A stretch of 64,000 nt of DNA, taken from assembly GCF_052180275.1 (NCBI RefSeq), contig NZ_CP197465.1:310001-374000 (forward strand), in the 5' to 3' direction. A program made the translations under genes and the position numbers. The notes below the pieces were generated by a model. It was not told where the DNA came from. It saw only the letters and a program-made list of their open reading frames with translations, and did no database searches. This stretch comes from Kumtagia sp052180275 (lineage in GTDB: Bacteria; Pseudomonadota; Alphaproteobacteria; Rhizobiales; Rhizobiaceae). Shown here piece by piece: positions 8,259-16,430 of this stretch; positions within the stretch are counted from its first letter, which is position 1, and each line of letters starts with the position of its first letter.

Positions 8259-8503
8259 GCCGTGCCCTCTGGCGCTTCGCCCGTCACGCGCTCGTGCCTC
8301 TCCAGGGCATCTTGTACCGGCTCTAGCAATTCGGCCGCCAGCTTTTGCCCTTGACAGATGGCGTCGGCGATACGCTCAACCACGCCGCCGTTCTGCATCT
8401 CCCACGCGGCGCTTTCGCATAGGATCATGATGGCGGATGCCTGCCGGCTACAATCGGCAAGCTGTGCGGCGGTCATATCCGTGTGTGGAACAAGGCGGGT
8501 CAT
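8255..8503 (-). CDS. small hypothetical early-operon protein
   Basis: An 82-residue helical protein with no recognised family (MTRLVPHTDMTAAQLADCSR, CESAAWEMQNGGVVERIAD). The ATG at 8503 is preferred over the longer open frame because it overlaps the preceding gene's stop (8500-8503) as ATGA, as elsewhere in this operon. Confidence 0.6.
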   Translation of the reverse strand: MTRLVPHTDMTAAQLADCSRQASAIMILCESAAWEMQNGGVVERIADAICQGQKLAAELLEPVQDALERHERVTGEAPEGTA

Positions 8504-8745
8504 TGCTGCACTGCCTCCCGCTCGGCCTTCAGGTTGGCCTCGGCGAGGATGTACATGTCCATGCCGGTGTCGGCGTAGTGTTCGAGGACGTGCATCACGT
8601 CTTGCACGTGCGTCTGTTGGAGGTCGTCGCGCTCGCCTTGCATGCCCTCGATGGCGAGTGCGCAAATCCGCATGACGGAAGTCATGTGAGCGACAACCAT
8701 GCAAGGGTTGGTTGTCGCGCAAGTGCTTTTAGGAGCGGCGGTCAT
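8500..8745 (-). CDS. small hypothetical early-operon protein
   Basis: An 81-residue helical protein with several Cys and Met (TCATTNPCMVVAHMTSVMRI) and no known domain. The ATG at 8745 overlaps the upstream stop as ATGA; the longer open frame upstream has Arg-rich composition typical of a shadow frame. Confidence 0.6.
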   Translation of the reverse strand: MTAAPKSTCATTNPCMVVAHMTSVMRICALAIEGMQGERDDLQQTHVQDVMHVLEHYADTGMDMYILAEANLKAEREAVQQ

Positions 8746-8999
8746 GCGTGACCGCCTTTCTCGGCGGCGCGGCAGGCGTCGAGCATGTCGCGGGATTCGA
8801 TCAGCTTGTCGATTGCGATAGTCGCCACCGCGACGATTGCCTCGGCCTGCCGCCTTTCGAGTTCGCTGGCAGCCATTCTGACACATTCGATCATGAACCG
8901 CGCCTGAGCCATCATATCGACAGCGTCGATAATGCTCGGCTTTTCGTCCTGAATTTCTGGAATTGCGGCGGTGGAAGTGCTAAATGATTCCAAGTTCAT
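8742..8999 (-). CDS. small hypothetical early-operon protein
   Basis: An 85-residue protein that shares a helical DxxMAQARFMIECVRMAAS pattern and a C-terminal helix with its two downstream neighbours, hinting at related small proteins. The ATG at 8999 has AGGAGAG about six bases upstream, which decides the start. Function unknown. Confidence 0.62.
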   Translation of the reverse strand: MNLESFSTSTAAIPEIQDEKPSIIDAVDMMAQARFMIECVRMAASELERRQAEAIVAVATIAIDKLIESRDMLDACRAAEKGGHA

Positions 9000-9012
9000 T
9001 GCTTCTCTCCTG

Positions 9013-9219
9013 TCATGAGGTTGCGGTGTTCGGGCGCGGCGAGATGGCAGTCTCGACCGCGCCTTTTGCGTCCTGGGCATCGAGAGCGAAGTCCAGGTAG
9101 TGGACGATCTCGGAATTCATTGATCGCCGGTTCTCCGCCGCGTTTTGGCGGATGCGTTCACGCATGCCGTCAGGCAGGCGGATGTTCACGCCGTCCCGCA
9201 TGCTCCGCGTTTGAGCCAT
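9013..9219 (-). CDS. Arc-type ribbon-helix-helix DNA-binding protein
   Basis: A 68-residue protein with the Arc/MetJ pattern: strand VNIRLPDGMRERI, helix RQNAAENRRSMNSEIV, second helix HYLDFALDAQ. The ATG at 9219 follows AAGGAGG by five bases. It is the first gene of the leftward early operon and sits immediately beside the palindromic operator cluster at 9238-9305, so it probably represses its own operon and the divergent gene at 9327. It shares the RLPDGMR and RSMN-x-EIV segments with that divergent protein. Confidence 0.85.
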   Translation of the reverse strand: MAQTRSMRDGVNIRLPDGMRERIRQNAAENRRSMNSEIVHYLDFALDAQDAKGAVETAISPRPNTATS

Positions 9220-9237
9220 CAACACCTCCTTAACGAA

Positions 9238-9305
9238 TATGGCCTAAGGCCAATATGGCATAAGGCCAATATTGCCGCAAGGAGATTTATGGCCTAATGC
9301 CATAT
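9238..9305. promoter_or_regulatory. cluster of three palindromic operators between divergent Arc-type genes
   Basis: Three close copies of an 11-bp near-palindrome lie in the divergent promoter region: GGCCTAAGGCC at 9241-9251, GGCATAAGGCC at 9257-9267 and GGCCTAATGCC at 9291-9301. Each is flanked by TAT/ATA. The centres are 16 and 34 bases apart. Arc-family repressors bind tandem palindromic half-sites, so these are likely their operators. Confidence 0.72.
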
Positions 9306-9326
9306 CCGGGGAAAAGGGAGTTTCAA

Positions 9327-10001
9327 ATGGCTCAGGACTCTGAGAGCCGATCGCTCGACAAAGTGATTGTCCGTCTGCCAGATGGAATGCGCGACAGTCT
9401 AAAAGCCGAAGCGGAGGCCAACAACCGCTCAATGAACGCCGAAATCGTAGCACGCTTAGAGAACTTCCCTCAGATCGAAAGCCTGAGGAAAACTCTTGGC
9501 GGCTTCATGAGAGACAATGCACAGCTAAGGGACGAGAAAGAGCAACTTGAATGGAAGTTAGATAAACTGGAGGAAGTGCAGAAACGCTTCTTTGATGAAG
9601 ACGGAAGTCAGAAGCCGGTTTTGACGGTTCCCCAGCCGTTGCTTGACCGCATTCGACTAGAGGCGGAGCAAAATCATAGAACATTGGACGCTGAGGCGCT
9701 GGCCGCCTTGGAATTCGCGTTCCCGCCAAAGTCTATTGACGTTAACGTTCTGTCGGCCTTTTTGGGAAGCCTTGTCGGCGTTAGTGCTCCCGATGGCGAC
9801 AAGGGGTATCTTGATCACATCAATGACGCTCTAGCTGACGCGAAAGAGCCGTGGACCGTTCGGGCAGGCTGGGACGGTGAGGTAAGGTTCTACCCTTACG
9901 CCTCACGCTCTGGGCAGAGTGCGGAAAAGGTGCCAGGAGATCACGTAACGGATGAAAGCGAGGCGAAGGGCAACGATCCAAAACCTCTGCCGAATACCTA
10001 A
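9327..10001 (+). CDS. two-domain Arc-type ribbon-helix-helix regulator
   Basis: A 224-residue protein. Residues 12-45 are an Arc-type RHH domain (VIVRLPDGMRDSL, NNRSMNAEIVARL). Residues 50-90 form a strongly charged coiled coil (DEKEQLEWKLDKLEEVQKRF). Residues 99-131 look like a second RHH module (LTVPQPLLDRIRLEAEQNHR, TLDAEALAALEFAF). The C-terminal 90 residues are unrecognised and end in a polar tail. The ATG at 9327 has GGGAG upstream and is preferred over the upstream ATG at 9297, which lies within an operator. It is transcribed away from the early operon and its end overlaps the integrase end by four bases. This stretch is visibly less GC-rich than its surroundings. Confidence 0.8.
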   Translation: MAQDSESRSLDKVIVRLPDGMRDSLKAEAEANNRSMNAEIVARLENFPQIESLRKTLGGFMRDNAQLRDEKEQLEWKLDKLEEVQKRFFDEDGSQKPVLTVPQPLLDRIRLEAEQNHRTLDAEALAALEFAFPPKSIDVNVLSAFLGSLVGVSAPDGDKGYLDHINDALADAKEPWTVRAGWDGEVRFYPYASRSGQSAEKVPGDHVTDESEAKGNDPKPLPNT

Positions 10002-11275
10002 GCACGCCTGGGCATCTCCAGCACGTCCGCCGTCCTGCCTGTCATCTGTCTCTCCACCTCCGCAGCAATCTTGTTCGCTGCTGCGACGAGCACGCTGTCG
10101 AGCCGGTGAACATATTTGCTGGTAACGGTGCCGCCAGCGTGCCCGAGCATCGCGCCGATAGTGCTCTCGGCGAAACCCATGTCACCAGCAACCGAAGCGT
10201 AGGAATGCCGCATGGTGTGCGGCGTGACGCCCTCGATGCCAGCCCGCTTCATCAGCCGGACCCAAGCACCGGAGAGGCCGCGATAAGGCCCCTGTCCGCC
10301 ACGAAGCCCCGGCAGGACGTAGGTCGCGCCCTTGACGTGGATCTGTGAAAGAGCCTCAAACGCTGCCCGTCCGATAGGCCGAACCGATGGCCCGCTCTTG
10401 CTATCCTCCAGCCGGAAGCAGCCGCCGGCCTCGTCCACCTCGCTCCATTTCAGCGCCTCGATCTCGCCGAGCCGGCAGCCTGTCAGAGCGAGCAGCCATG
10501 CCCCGGTGATCGCCTGCGGGGTTTCGTACTGACTTTCCTCGCTCACCAGCGTCTTGCCGAGCCGCCGGTATTCCTCCCCAGTCATGCGTCGGTCGCGGAC
10601 GTTGTCGGCCGGCAGCTTGACGCCGCGCGCCGGGTTGTCGGTGATGATGCCCTCGTCCACGGCGTAGGTGAGGATGCCACCCAGAAGGCCGCCGGTGCGC
10701 GCTGCCGTGCCGACGCCGCCGGCCACATGGACGCGGTTCCCGTTCTTGCCGGATCGATCCTTGAATGCCGTCTTGCCCGCCGACACGTCGCGGATGAATT
10801 TCGTGATGTCGGCACGGGTGAGGTCGATCACGAGCTTCGAGCCAAGCAGCGGCTTGATGTGGCGGGATATCCGGCCCCGGTCGATTTCGATGGTTGACGC
10901 TTTCTTCGGCTTGTTTCGGCGCCGGCCAAGGATCAAGCCTTTCTCTGCCGCCTTCATGTATTGGTCGCAGAGTTCAGCCACGGTCAGCGCCTTGCGCCGT
11001 GTCTTGCGTTCCAACAGCGGGTCATCCTTCTGGAGCACGATTGTGCCCAATGTCTCGATGGCCAGCTTTCGCGCCTGTTCCGTGGTGATGACGCCGTGCT
11101 TACCGATGGTCATCCGACGCCGCGCGCCGTCGCCCGTCCGATAGTCGACGAAGTAGGTCCGGCCCCCGGTCGGCTGGACGTAGACGCCGAAGCCCTTCAG
11201 TTCCGAACACCATACGGTGTACTGCTTGGCGCGCGGGTCGGCACCGTCTACAACGACTTTGGTGAGTTTTGGCAT
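9998..11275 (-). CDS. tyrosine site-specific integrase of the element
   Basis: This encodes 425 residues. The N-terminal 90 residues have the arm-binding pattern of P4-type integrases (VYVQPTGGRTYFVDYRT, MTIGKHGVITTEQARKLA). A SAM-like core-binding domain follows (STIEIDRGRISRHIKPLLGS). The catalytic domain has all expected residues: Arg in TGCRLGE, Lys in DSKSG, His and Arg in HTMRHSYA, His in LGHAGGT and Tyr in SKYVH. The gene starts about 170 bp from the truncated end of comM, so it very likely catalysed insertion there. It converges on the Arc-type gene with a four-base overlap. Confidence 0.93.
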   Translation of the reverse strand: MPKLTKVVVDGADPRAKQYTVWCSELKGFGVYVQPTGGRTYFVDYRTGDGARRRMTIGKHGVITTEQARKLAIETLGTIVLQKDDPLLERKTRRKALTVAELCDQYMKAAEKGLILGRRRNKPKKASTIEIDRGRISRHIKPLLGSKLVIDLTRADITKFIRDVSAGKTAFKDRSGKNGNRVHVAGGVGTAARTGGLLGGILTYAVDEGIITDNPARGVKLPADNVRDRRMTGEEYRRLGKTLVSEESQYETPQAITGAWLLALTGCRLGEIEALKWSEVDEAGGCFRLEDSKSGPSVRPIGRAAFEALSQIHVKGATYVLPGLRGGQGPYRGLSGAWVRLMKRAGIEGVTPHTMRHSYASVAGDMGFAESTIGAMLGHAGGTVTSKYVHRLDSVLVAAANKIAAEVERQMTGRTADVLEMPRRA

Positions 11276-11446
11276 AGGGAGAAGCCTCGCACAAGTGATC
11301 CACTCACTGTAAGCTCACCGTCAGATTGGAAACAAGGGGGAAATCGCGAGTGGACTGGAAAACACCCGAACGCCGCGAAAGCCTTGCGTCACCTGGGTTA
11401 GGAAAGCCCGCGCCATACCTAGCCCGTAGCAGAAAACAGGTGGTCG
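11276..11446. other. right junction region of the integrated element (attachment site side)
   Basis: This is the stretch between the integrase start and the first recognisable comM codons. On the plus strand the comM frame is open back to a stop at 11420, but residues before LPKEGSHYDL do not look like ComM. The crossover is therefore near 11440-11460. No left junction lies in the window, so the core repeat cannot be defined here. Confidence 0.55.
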
Positions 11447-12760
11447 TTACCGAAAGAGGGCAGCCACTACGACCTGCCGATCGCGCTCGGCCTGATGGCC
11501 GCGCTGGGCGCGGTTCCGGGCGACGCGCTTGCGGGATACGTTGTGCTGGGCGAGCTGTCGCTCGACGGAACCATCGCATCGGTCGCCGGCACGCTGCCGG
11601 CGGCGATTGGCGCCAATGCCGATGGCAAGGGCCTGATCTGCCCATCGGCTTGCGGTTCCGAAGCTGCTTGGGCGGGTGCGGAAATCGAGATTCTCGCGCC
11701 GCGCAGCCTTGTCGCCATTGCCAACCATTTTCGCGGGACGCAGGTGCTGGCGCGGCCCGAGGCAAAAGTCCATGTGCCTGCGGACAATCTGCCGGACCTT
11801 GCCGACATCAAGGGCCAGGAGACAGCAAGGCGGGCGCTGGAAGTCGCGGCCGCCGGCGGACACAACCTTCTGATGATCGGCCCGCCCGGCTCGGGAAAAT
11901 CGATGCTGGCACAGCGGCTGCCGTCGATCCTGCCGCCGCTCTCGCCGAAAGAGCTTCTCGAAGTGTCCATGGTGGCTTCGATCGCCGGCGAGCTTGCTGG
12001 CGGGCGGCTGACCGACCGCCGGCCGTTCCGCGCGCCGCACCACTCCGCCTCGATGGCCGCGATGGTCGGCGGCGGCCTGCGCGTCCGGCCAGGGGAAGTA
12101 TCGCAGGCGCATCATGGCGTGCTTTTCCTTGACGAGTTCCCGGAATTCTCGCCGGTCGTGCTCGATTCGCTGCGGCAGCCGATCGAGGCCGGCGAATGCG
12201 TGATCGCGCGCGCCAACACGCGCGTCACCTATCCGGCCCGGATGCAACTGATCGCCGCGATGAACCCGTGCCGTTGCGGCATGGCCGGCGAGCCGGGTTT
12301 TCGATGTGCGCGGGGCGACCGCTGCCGGACCGACTATCAGGCGCGGATCTCGGGCCCGCTGCTCGACCGTATCGACCTGAGGATCGAGGTGCCGGCTGTC
12401 AGCGCCGCCGACCTGATCAGGCCGGCAAAATCCGAGGCGAGCGCCGATGTTGCAAGGCGCGTCGCCGCTGCGCGAACCATCCAGCGCCAGCGCTTCGAGG
12501 CGATCGGGGCGTCGATCATGACGAATGCCCACTGCCCGACGGCCCTGGTCGAAGAGATCGCCAGGCCGGATGCAGGCGGCGAATCTCTGTTGCGCGACGC
12601 CAGCGAAAAACTGGGGTTTTCGGCCCGTGCCTATCACCGCGTCTTGAAGGTGGCGCGCACGCTGGCCGATCTCGATCAAAGCGAAAGCGTTCGCCGCATT
12701 CATCTCGCCGAGGCGATATCCTATCGAATTTCCGGGGAGAGGCTGGCACAAGCTGCCTAA
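11447..12760 (+). pseudogene. comM: ComM/YifB-type Mg-chelatase-like AAA+ ATPase, 3' part only (interrupted by the element)
   Basis: About 437 residues match ComM, a hexameric helicase that promotes branch migration during natural transformation. The sequence begins abruptly at LPKEGSHYDLPIALGLMAAL, a conserved segment normally about 95 residues into the protein. It then shows Walker A IGPPGSGKSMLAQRLPS, Walker B GVLFLDEFPEFSP, the MNPCRCG segment and the C-terminal Mg-chelatase domain ending RIHLAEAISYRISGERL. The N-terminal Lon-like part is absent and integrase/phage genes lie directly upstream, so the gene is split. An internal ATG at 11495 exists, but a product lacking the N-terminal part is unlikely to be fully functional. 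Confidence 0.88.
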
Positions 12761-12838
12761 CACTACAGCGGCCTTTGCGACTTAATGGATTTTCCGTGCG
12801 GGAACCGTGTCGTTTTACGGCTGGAATGCCTCTCACTG

Positions 12839-13480
12839 TCATCGGCTCGCCCAGAGCAAGCCACGACGCAGGATCGTGCGCATTGCCGGATGATCGAACT
12901 CTTCCGGCACGTGACCGAGCGCAGAAACGAACACCTTGCCGGCGCCGAATTTCTTTTTCCACACGACCGGCATCTCGACGCCGGCGATCCAGGGATAAGG
13001 CTCGCCGGAAAACGTCGTCGTCGCCAGAACCTCGTTGGCTGGATCGACCTGCATGTAATACTGCTCGGATTCGTAATCGAACGCCGCGAGCCCGGCCATC
13101 ACCGGGTCGTCCGGGCGCGTGATGTCGACGCGGTAGCGACGCACGCCGCCAGGCTCGGCCACATATGATCCTCCGACGATGAAGCGATAGCGATCATTGT
13201 CGCGAAAGCCGTCCGCCATACCACCATGGAAACCACCGAGCCCGACGCCGGACGATATCGCCGCCCACAGGCGCTTCGAGGTTTCGGTGCTCATCAGGCC
13301 TACCGTCCAGTTGGGCACGATCAGATCGTAGCCGCCAAGGTCTTCCGTGTCATACGCGTCGAGGCTCGTGCTGTGCGTGACCAGAAAGCCGTCTTCCTCG
13401 AGCATTGCGCGCAGGCGCTCGCCGGCCTCGAAAGAACGATGAGGCGCATAGCCGCCGGAGATAATGAGACAACGCTTCAC
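12839..13480 (-). CDS. ThuA-like domain protein
   Basis: A 213-residue protein of the ThuA family (glutamine-amidotransferase-like fold; related to trehalose-utilisation and glycoside-metabolism proteins). Visible segments are CLIISGGYAPHRSFEAGERL, VGLGGFHGGMADGF, and the C-terminal VVWKKKFGAGKVFVSALGHV followed by RRGLLWA. The GTG at 13480 follows GGAGG by six bases, so the longer open frame is rejected. The enzymatic role is not established for the family. It is divergent from the VOC gene at 13668, and the shared intergenic region carries a palindrome also found at 19.5-19.65 kb, which suggests it belongs to the IclR-controlled module. Confidence 0.82.
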   Translation of the reverse strand: MKRCLIISGGYAPHRSFEAGERLRAMLEEDGFLVTHSTSLDAYDTEDLGGYDLIVPNWTVGLMSTETSKRLWAAISSGVGLGGFHGGMADGFRDNDRYRFIVGGSYVAEPGGVRRYRVDITRPDDPVMAGLAAFDYESEQYYMQVDPANEVLATTTFSGEPYPWIAGVEMPVVWKKKFGAGKVFVSALGHVPEEFDHPAMRTILRRGLLWASR

Positions 13481-13566
13481 GAGAATCCTCCGTGATGGGG
13501 TTTCATGGCGCCACTGGTCACAGGACGACATGCTCAGCCGCCCCGACATGGCAGCCTCCCTTACCT

Positions 13567-13597
13567 TATTGTTGTCATAAAAACAATTATTGTTGAT
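13567..13597. promoter_or_regulatory. palindromic regulator site (candidate IclR operator)
   Basis: AAACAATTATTGTTGAT at 13581-13597 contains AACAA-TTA-TTGTT, preceded by a further TTATTGTTG half at 13567. Closely similar sequences occur at 19534-19550 and 19636-19652, in the other divergent promoter region of this module. The pattern is seen; assignment to the IclR protein at 14187 is inferred. Confidence 0.62.
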
Positions 13598-13667
13598 TCT
13601 TGTGAGATGAGTATGTAGCGTATCCGTGGCGACGTGAATGCCGGAGCCCGACAAGATGGGAGGAACG

Positions 13668-14168
13668 ATGAACGACCGAAAGCAGACGGCGAAGCTGAAC
13701 CATGTCAGCATCCCGGCCACCGACCTCGAAGAGTCGGAAGCATTCTATCGCGAGGTGCTGGGATGCACGCGCGTTCAAGCCCCGAATTTCGGCTTTCCTG
13801 TCTGCTGGATGCGGCTCGGCGACCTGCAACTCCATCTGCAGCAGGTCGGCCCCAGTGCCGACGTCCTGACCTACCAGCATTTCGCGGTTTCGGTGTCGGA
13901 CTTCGTGAGCGCCTACCGCGTCCTGCATGCCCGCGGCGCGTTCGAGGAAGGCACGCGTTATGCGGATCTGTGGATCCTGCCGTCCGGCGAATTGCAGATG
14001 TTTGCACGCGATCCGTCTGGCAATCTCTTCGAGATCGATCATCCCAACATGGCGGAACTGGACATGTCAGCCTTCGAAACGCCGCCTCGCCGCCTGGAAG
14101 CCGAGGTCACGCAGACCGCGGAAGATCGCCGGGCGACGCTGTTTCTTCAGCGCTCCAAAGCGGCCTAG
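13668..14168 (+). CDS. VOC-fold (glyoxalase/dioxygenase-like) protein
   Basis: A 166-residue single-chain VOC protein. It begins LNHVSIPATDLEESEAFYRE with the His of the usual metal site. A second part has LTYQHFAVSVSDF and the C-terminal RDPSGNLFEIDHPN motif carrying the Glu ligand. VOC enzymes are metal-dependent lyases, isomerases or dioxygenases, and the substrate cannot be told from sequence. The ATG at 13668 follows GGGAGGAACG; an upstream in-frame ATG at 13638 lacks such a site. It lies between the ThuA gene and the IclR gene, with a candidate operator upstream. Confidence 0.85.
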   Translation: MNDRKQTAKLNHVSIPATDLEESEAFYREVLGCTRVQAPNFGFPVCWMRLGDLQLHLQQVGPSADVLTYQHFAVSVSDFVSAYRVLHARGAFEEGTRYADLWILPSGELQMFARDPSGNLFEIDHPNMAELDMSAFETPPRRLEAEVTQTAEDRRATLFLQRSKAA

Positions 14169-14186
14169 CGGCGCATTTTTTGCCTT

Positions 14187-15008
14187 CTAGAAAACGTTCT
14201 GCGCCGTGATCTCGTTGCCGATGGCCTGTATGGAGCGGATCAGATGCTCGAAACGGCCCGGTTCGGCGCTCGCCAATGCGGTGACGCAGGTTATGCCTAT
14301 CGACGCAACCGGGATCTTCTCGCTGTTGAAGACGGGGCGAGCGATGCAGGTCAAGCCTTCATGGGTCTCGTTGGCGTCGATCGCGTAGCCACGATCGCGC
14401 GTCACCGCCAGTTCAATGCGCAGCGCGTCCGCGTTCATGATGGTGCTGTTGGTGAAGCGGACGAATTCGAGGCCGTCGATCAGCGCCTCGCGACGCTCCT
14501 GGGGCAGAAAGGCAAGCACGGCCTTTCCGACGGCAGAACTGTAGAGCGGTTCGAGCACGCCGATGCAATGGCGGATCGAGATGATGGAATCCGACAGGGC
14601 GAAGTCGGCCAGCAGCACACGGTCGTTGACGAAGAGACCGAGATGGGTCGTCTGCTGCGTGATGCTGGCAAGGCGCTGCAACTGGTCGTGAAAGGAATCG
14701 ATCAGCCGCGTCTTTTCCCGCAGCCTCGAGGCCCAATAATAGACGCGGCCGCCGACATCGTATTCCTTGGTGGTCGTGTCCTTCCGCAGGAAGCCGCGGT
14801 GTTCCAGCGTCTGCAGGAACCGGAAGGCCGAGGCACGGTCCATGTCGAACCGCCGCACGATGTCCGCCAGCTTGAGCGGCGTCGGCGACTCGATGAACTC
14901 GTCGAGGATGCGCAGCCCCTTTTCGAGGCTCTGGATGTGGCCCGCCGGGCTTTCGATTTCGCGAGCAGTATTCGGACCGTCCACAATGCTCTCCGAAAGT
15001 TTGATCAT
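14187..15008 (-). CDS. IclR-family transcriptional regulator
   Basis: A 273-residue regulator. The N-terminal winged HTH runs SLEKGLRILDEFIE, LKLADIVRRFDMDRASAFRF and LQTLEHRGFL. The C-terminal effector-binding domain contains YSSAVGKAVLAFLP and the family hallmark GYAIDANETHEGLTCIARPV. IclR proteins respond to small organic acids or aromatics. Its own start region (15007-15022) carries an AACAA half-site resembling the palindromes at 13.58 and 19.5-19.65 kb. It is divergent from the RidA/transport genes and is the only regulator in this module, so it probably controls both divergent promoters. Confidence 0.92.
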   Translation of the reverse strand: MIKLSESIVDGPNTAREIESPAGHIQSLEKGLRILDEFIESPTPLKLADIVRRFDMDRASAFRFLQTLEHRGFLRKDTTTKEYDVGGRVYYWASRLREKTRLIDSFHDQLQRLASITQQTTHLGLFVNDRVLLADFALSDSIISIRHCIGVLEPLYSSAVGKAVLAFLPQERREALIDGLEFVRFTNSTIMNADALRIELAVTRDRGYAIDANETHEGLTCIARPVFNSEKIPVASIGITCVTALASAEPGRFEHLIRSIQAIGNEITAQNVF

Positions 15009-15106
15009 TAAACAACGGAATAGGCGCTCGGCATGGCCCTGTCAAACCCGGTGCCGATCCGGAAGTCTTCAATACGGCGCCGTATGACGATGCAGAGGAA
15101 GCACAT

Positions 15107-15622
15107 ATGCCGATGGCCGACGATCTGCCCGATGCTTCGCCCACGCCCGACGGCGGGCGCATCGACAGGCGTCTCGCGCGCGCCGGTATCGTCCTTCCAC
15201 CGGCGCCGAAACCCGCCGGGAATTATCGCGCCACGCGCATCCTCGACGGCTGGCTGTACACCTCCGGCCAACTGAGCTGGCGGGACGGGCAAATCGTCCA
15301 TCCAGGAATCCTGGGCAGGGACATCGCGGTCGCGCAGGCGCGCGAAGCGGCGGCCCTCGCCACCTTCAACCTTCTGGCACAGTTGCGAGACGTCTGCAGC
15401 GGCGACCTAGACCGTATCGAAGGGTGCGCACGCGTGACCTGCTTCGTCGCCTGCACCTACGACTTCCATGCCCATCCGGAGGTGCTGGATCCCGTATCCG
15501 ACATCATCTGCGCCGCCTTCGGCGAGGAGATCGGCGCCCATGCCCGACTGGCCTATGGCGCGCCGGCCCTGCCCTTCAATTCGCCCATAGAACTGGAAGC
15601 GGTGTTCAGGCTCCGGCGCTGA
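15107..15622 (+). CDS. RidA family protein (YjgF/UK114)
   Basis: A 171-residue protein of the RidA family, larger than the usual 130 residues because of an N-terminal extension of about 35 residues. Family marks are ILDGWLYTSGQLSWRDGQIV, the oligomer-interface segment EAAALATFNLLAQLRDV, and a C-terminal part HARLAYGAPALPFNSPIELE. Canonical RidA deaminates reactive enamine/imine intermediates using a conserved Arg. Here the usual G-x-R-x2-V region reads HARLAYG, so activity may differ. It converges on the permease operon, two bases apart. Confidence 0.85.
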   Translation: MPMADDLPDASPTPDGGRIDRRLARAGIVLPPAPKPAGNYRATRILDGWLYTSGQLSWRDGQIVHPGILGRDIAVAQAREAAALATFNLLAQLRDVCSGDLDRIEGCARVTCFVACTYDFHAHPEVLDPVSDIICAAFGEEIGAHARLAYGAPALPFNSPIELEAVFRLRR

Positions 15623-15624
15623 GC

Positions 15625-16428
15625 TTATGGTTTCGCCGCGTCACTGCCTCTGCGCAGGACGACCAGCACCGCGACCGTGGCGACCAGAAGCATGACGGTC
15701 GAAACGACGGCGATGGTGGGATCGATCTTGTCCCGCAGCGCGGTGAACATGACCTTGGGCAAGGTAGCGTTGCTTCCGCCGGAAACGAACATCGCCACAA
15801 CCACTTCATCGAGCGACGTCACGAAAGCCAGCAGGCTGGAGGCGACGATGGGACCGGTGACCTGCGGTAGAACGACCTTGAACCAGGTCTGCGTCCAGGT
15901 TGCGCCGAGGCTACGCGCAGCCCGCTCATGCGAGAAATCGAACTGTCCGAAAGCAGCACTCATCACCACGAAGACGACGGGAATGGCGAGCGCGACATGG
16001 CCGAGCACGAGACCGGTCATCGTGCCGACCAGGCCAAAGCGCGCCAGGACGAAGAACAGCCCGATGGCGATGAGAATCGCCGGGATGATCGCGGGCAGGA
16101 CGATGACGGCGCCGACGACGAGGCGAAGCCTGCCGCCCAGTTGCATCGTGCCATAGGCCGCCAGCACGCCGATCGGAACGGAAATGACCGTTGTCAGGAC
16201 GCCCGCCACCAGCGAAGCGCGGGCCGCCTGCGTCCACGTCACGGAATCGAGAAAATATTCGTACCAGCGAAACGACAGCGACGACCGTGGAAACCTGAGC
16301 ACGTCGGCGGCCGAAAACGACATCGGAATGACGATGAAAGAGGGCGCCGCGAGGAATATGACGAGCAACATGGCGAGCAGCCATTTCAGCCTGTCGACCA
16401 TCGGGCTCGTCTCGAAGCCGTCGAGCAT
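15625..16428 (-). CDS. ABC transporter permease (polyamine/PotC-type)
   Basis: A 267-residue inner-membrane permease with about six membrane segments. The first is WLLAMLLVIFLAAPSFIVIP. The cytoplasmic EAA loop that contacts the ATPase reads RAARSLGATWTQTWFKVVLP. It resembles PotC-type permeases of spermidine/putrescine importers. The ATG at 16428 lies two bases after the stop of the first permease gene and is preferred to the long upstream extension. It is the last gene of the operon reading binding protein, ATPase, permease, permease. Confidence 0.9.
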   Translation of the reverse strand: MLDGFETSPMVDRLKWLLAMLLVIFLAAPSFIVIPMSFSAADVLRFPRSSLSFRWYEYFLDSVTWTQAARASLVAGVLTTVISVPIGVLAAYGTMQLGGRLRLVVGAVIVLPAIIPAILIAIGLFFVLARFGLVGTMTGLVLGHVALAIPVVFVVMSAAFGQFDFSHERAARSLGATWTQTWFKVVLPQVTGPIVASSLLAFVTSLDEVVVAMFVSGGSNATLPKVMFTALRDKIDPTIAVVSTVMLLVATVAVLVVLRRGSDAAKP

Positions 16429-16430
16429 GT

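Noticed and set aside
9241..9301. Three short palindromes considered as a CRISPR array
   Set aside because: The repeats are only 11 bp with spacings of 16 and 34 bases and no cas genes; they fit operators.
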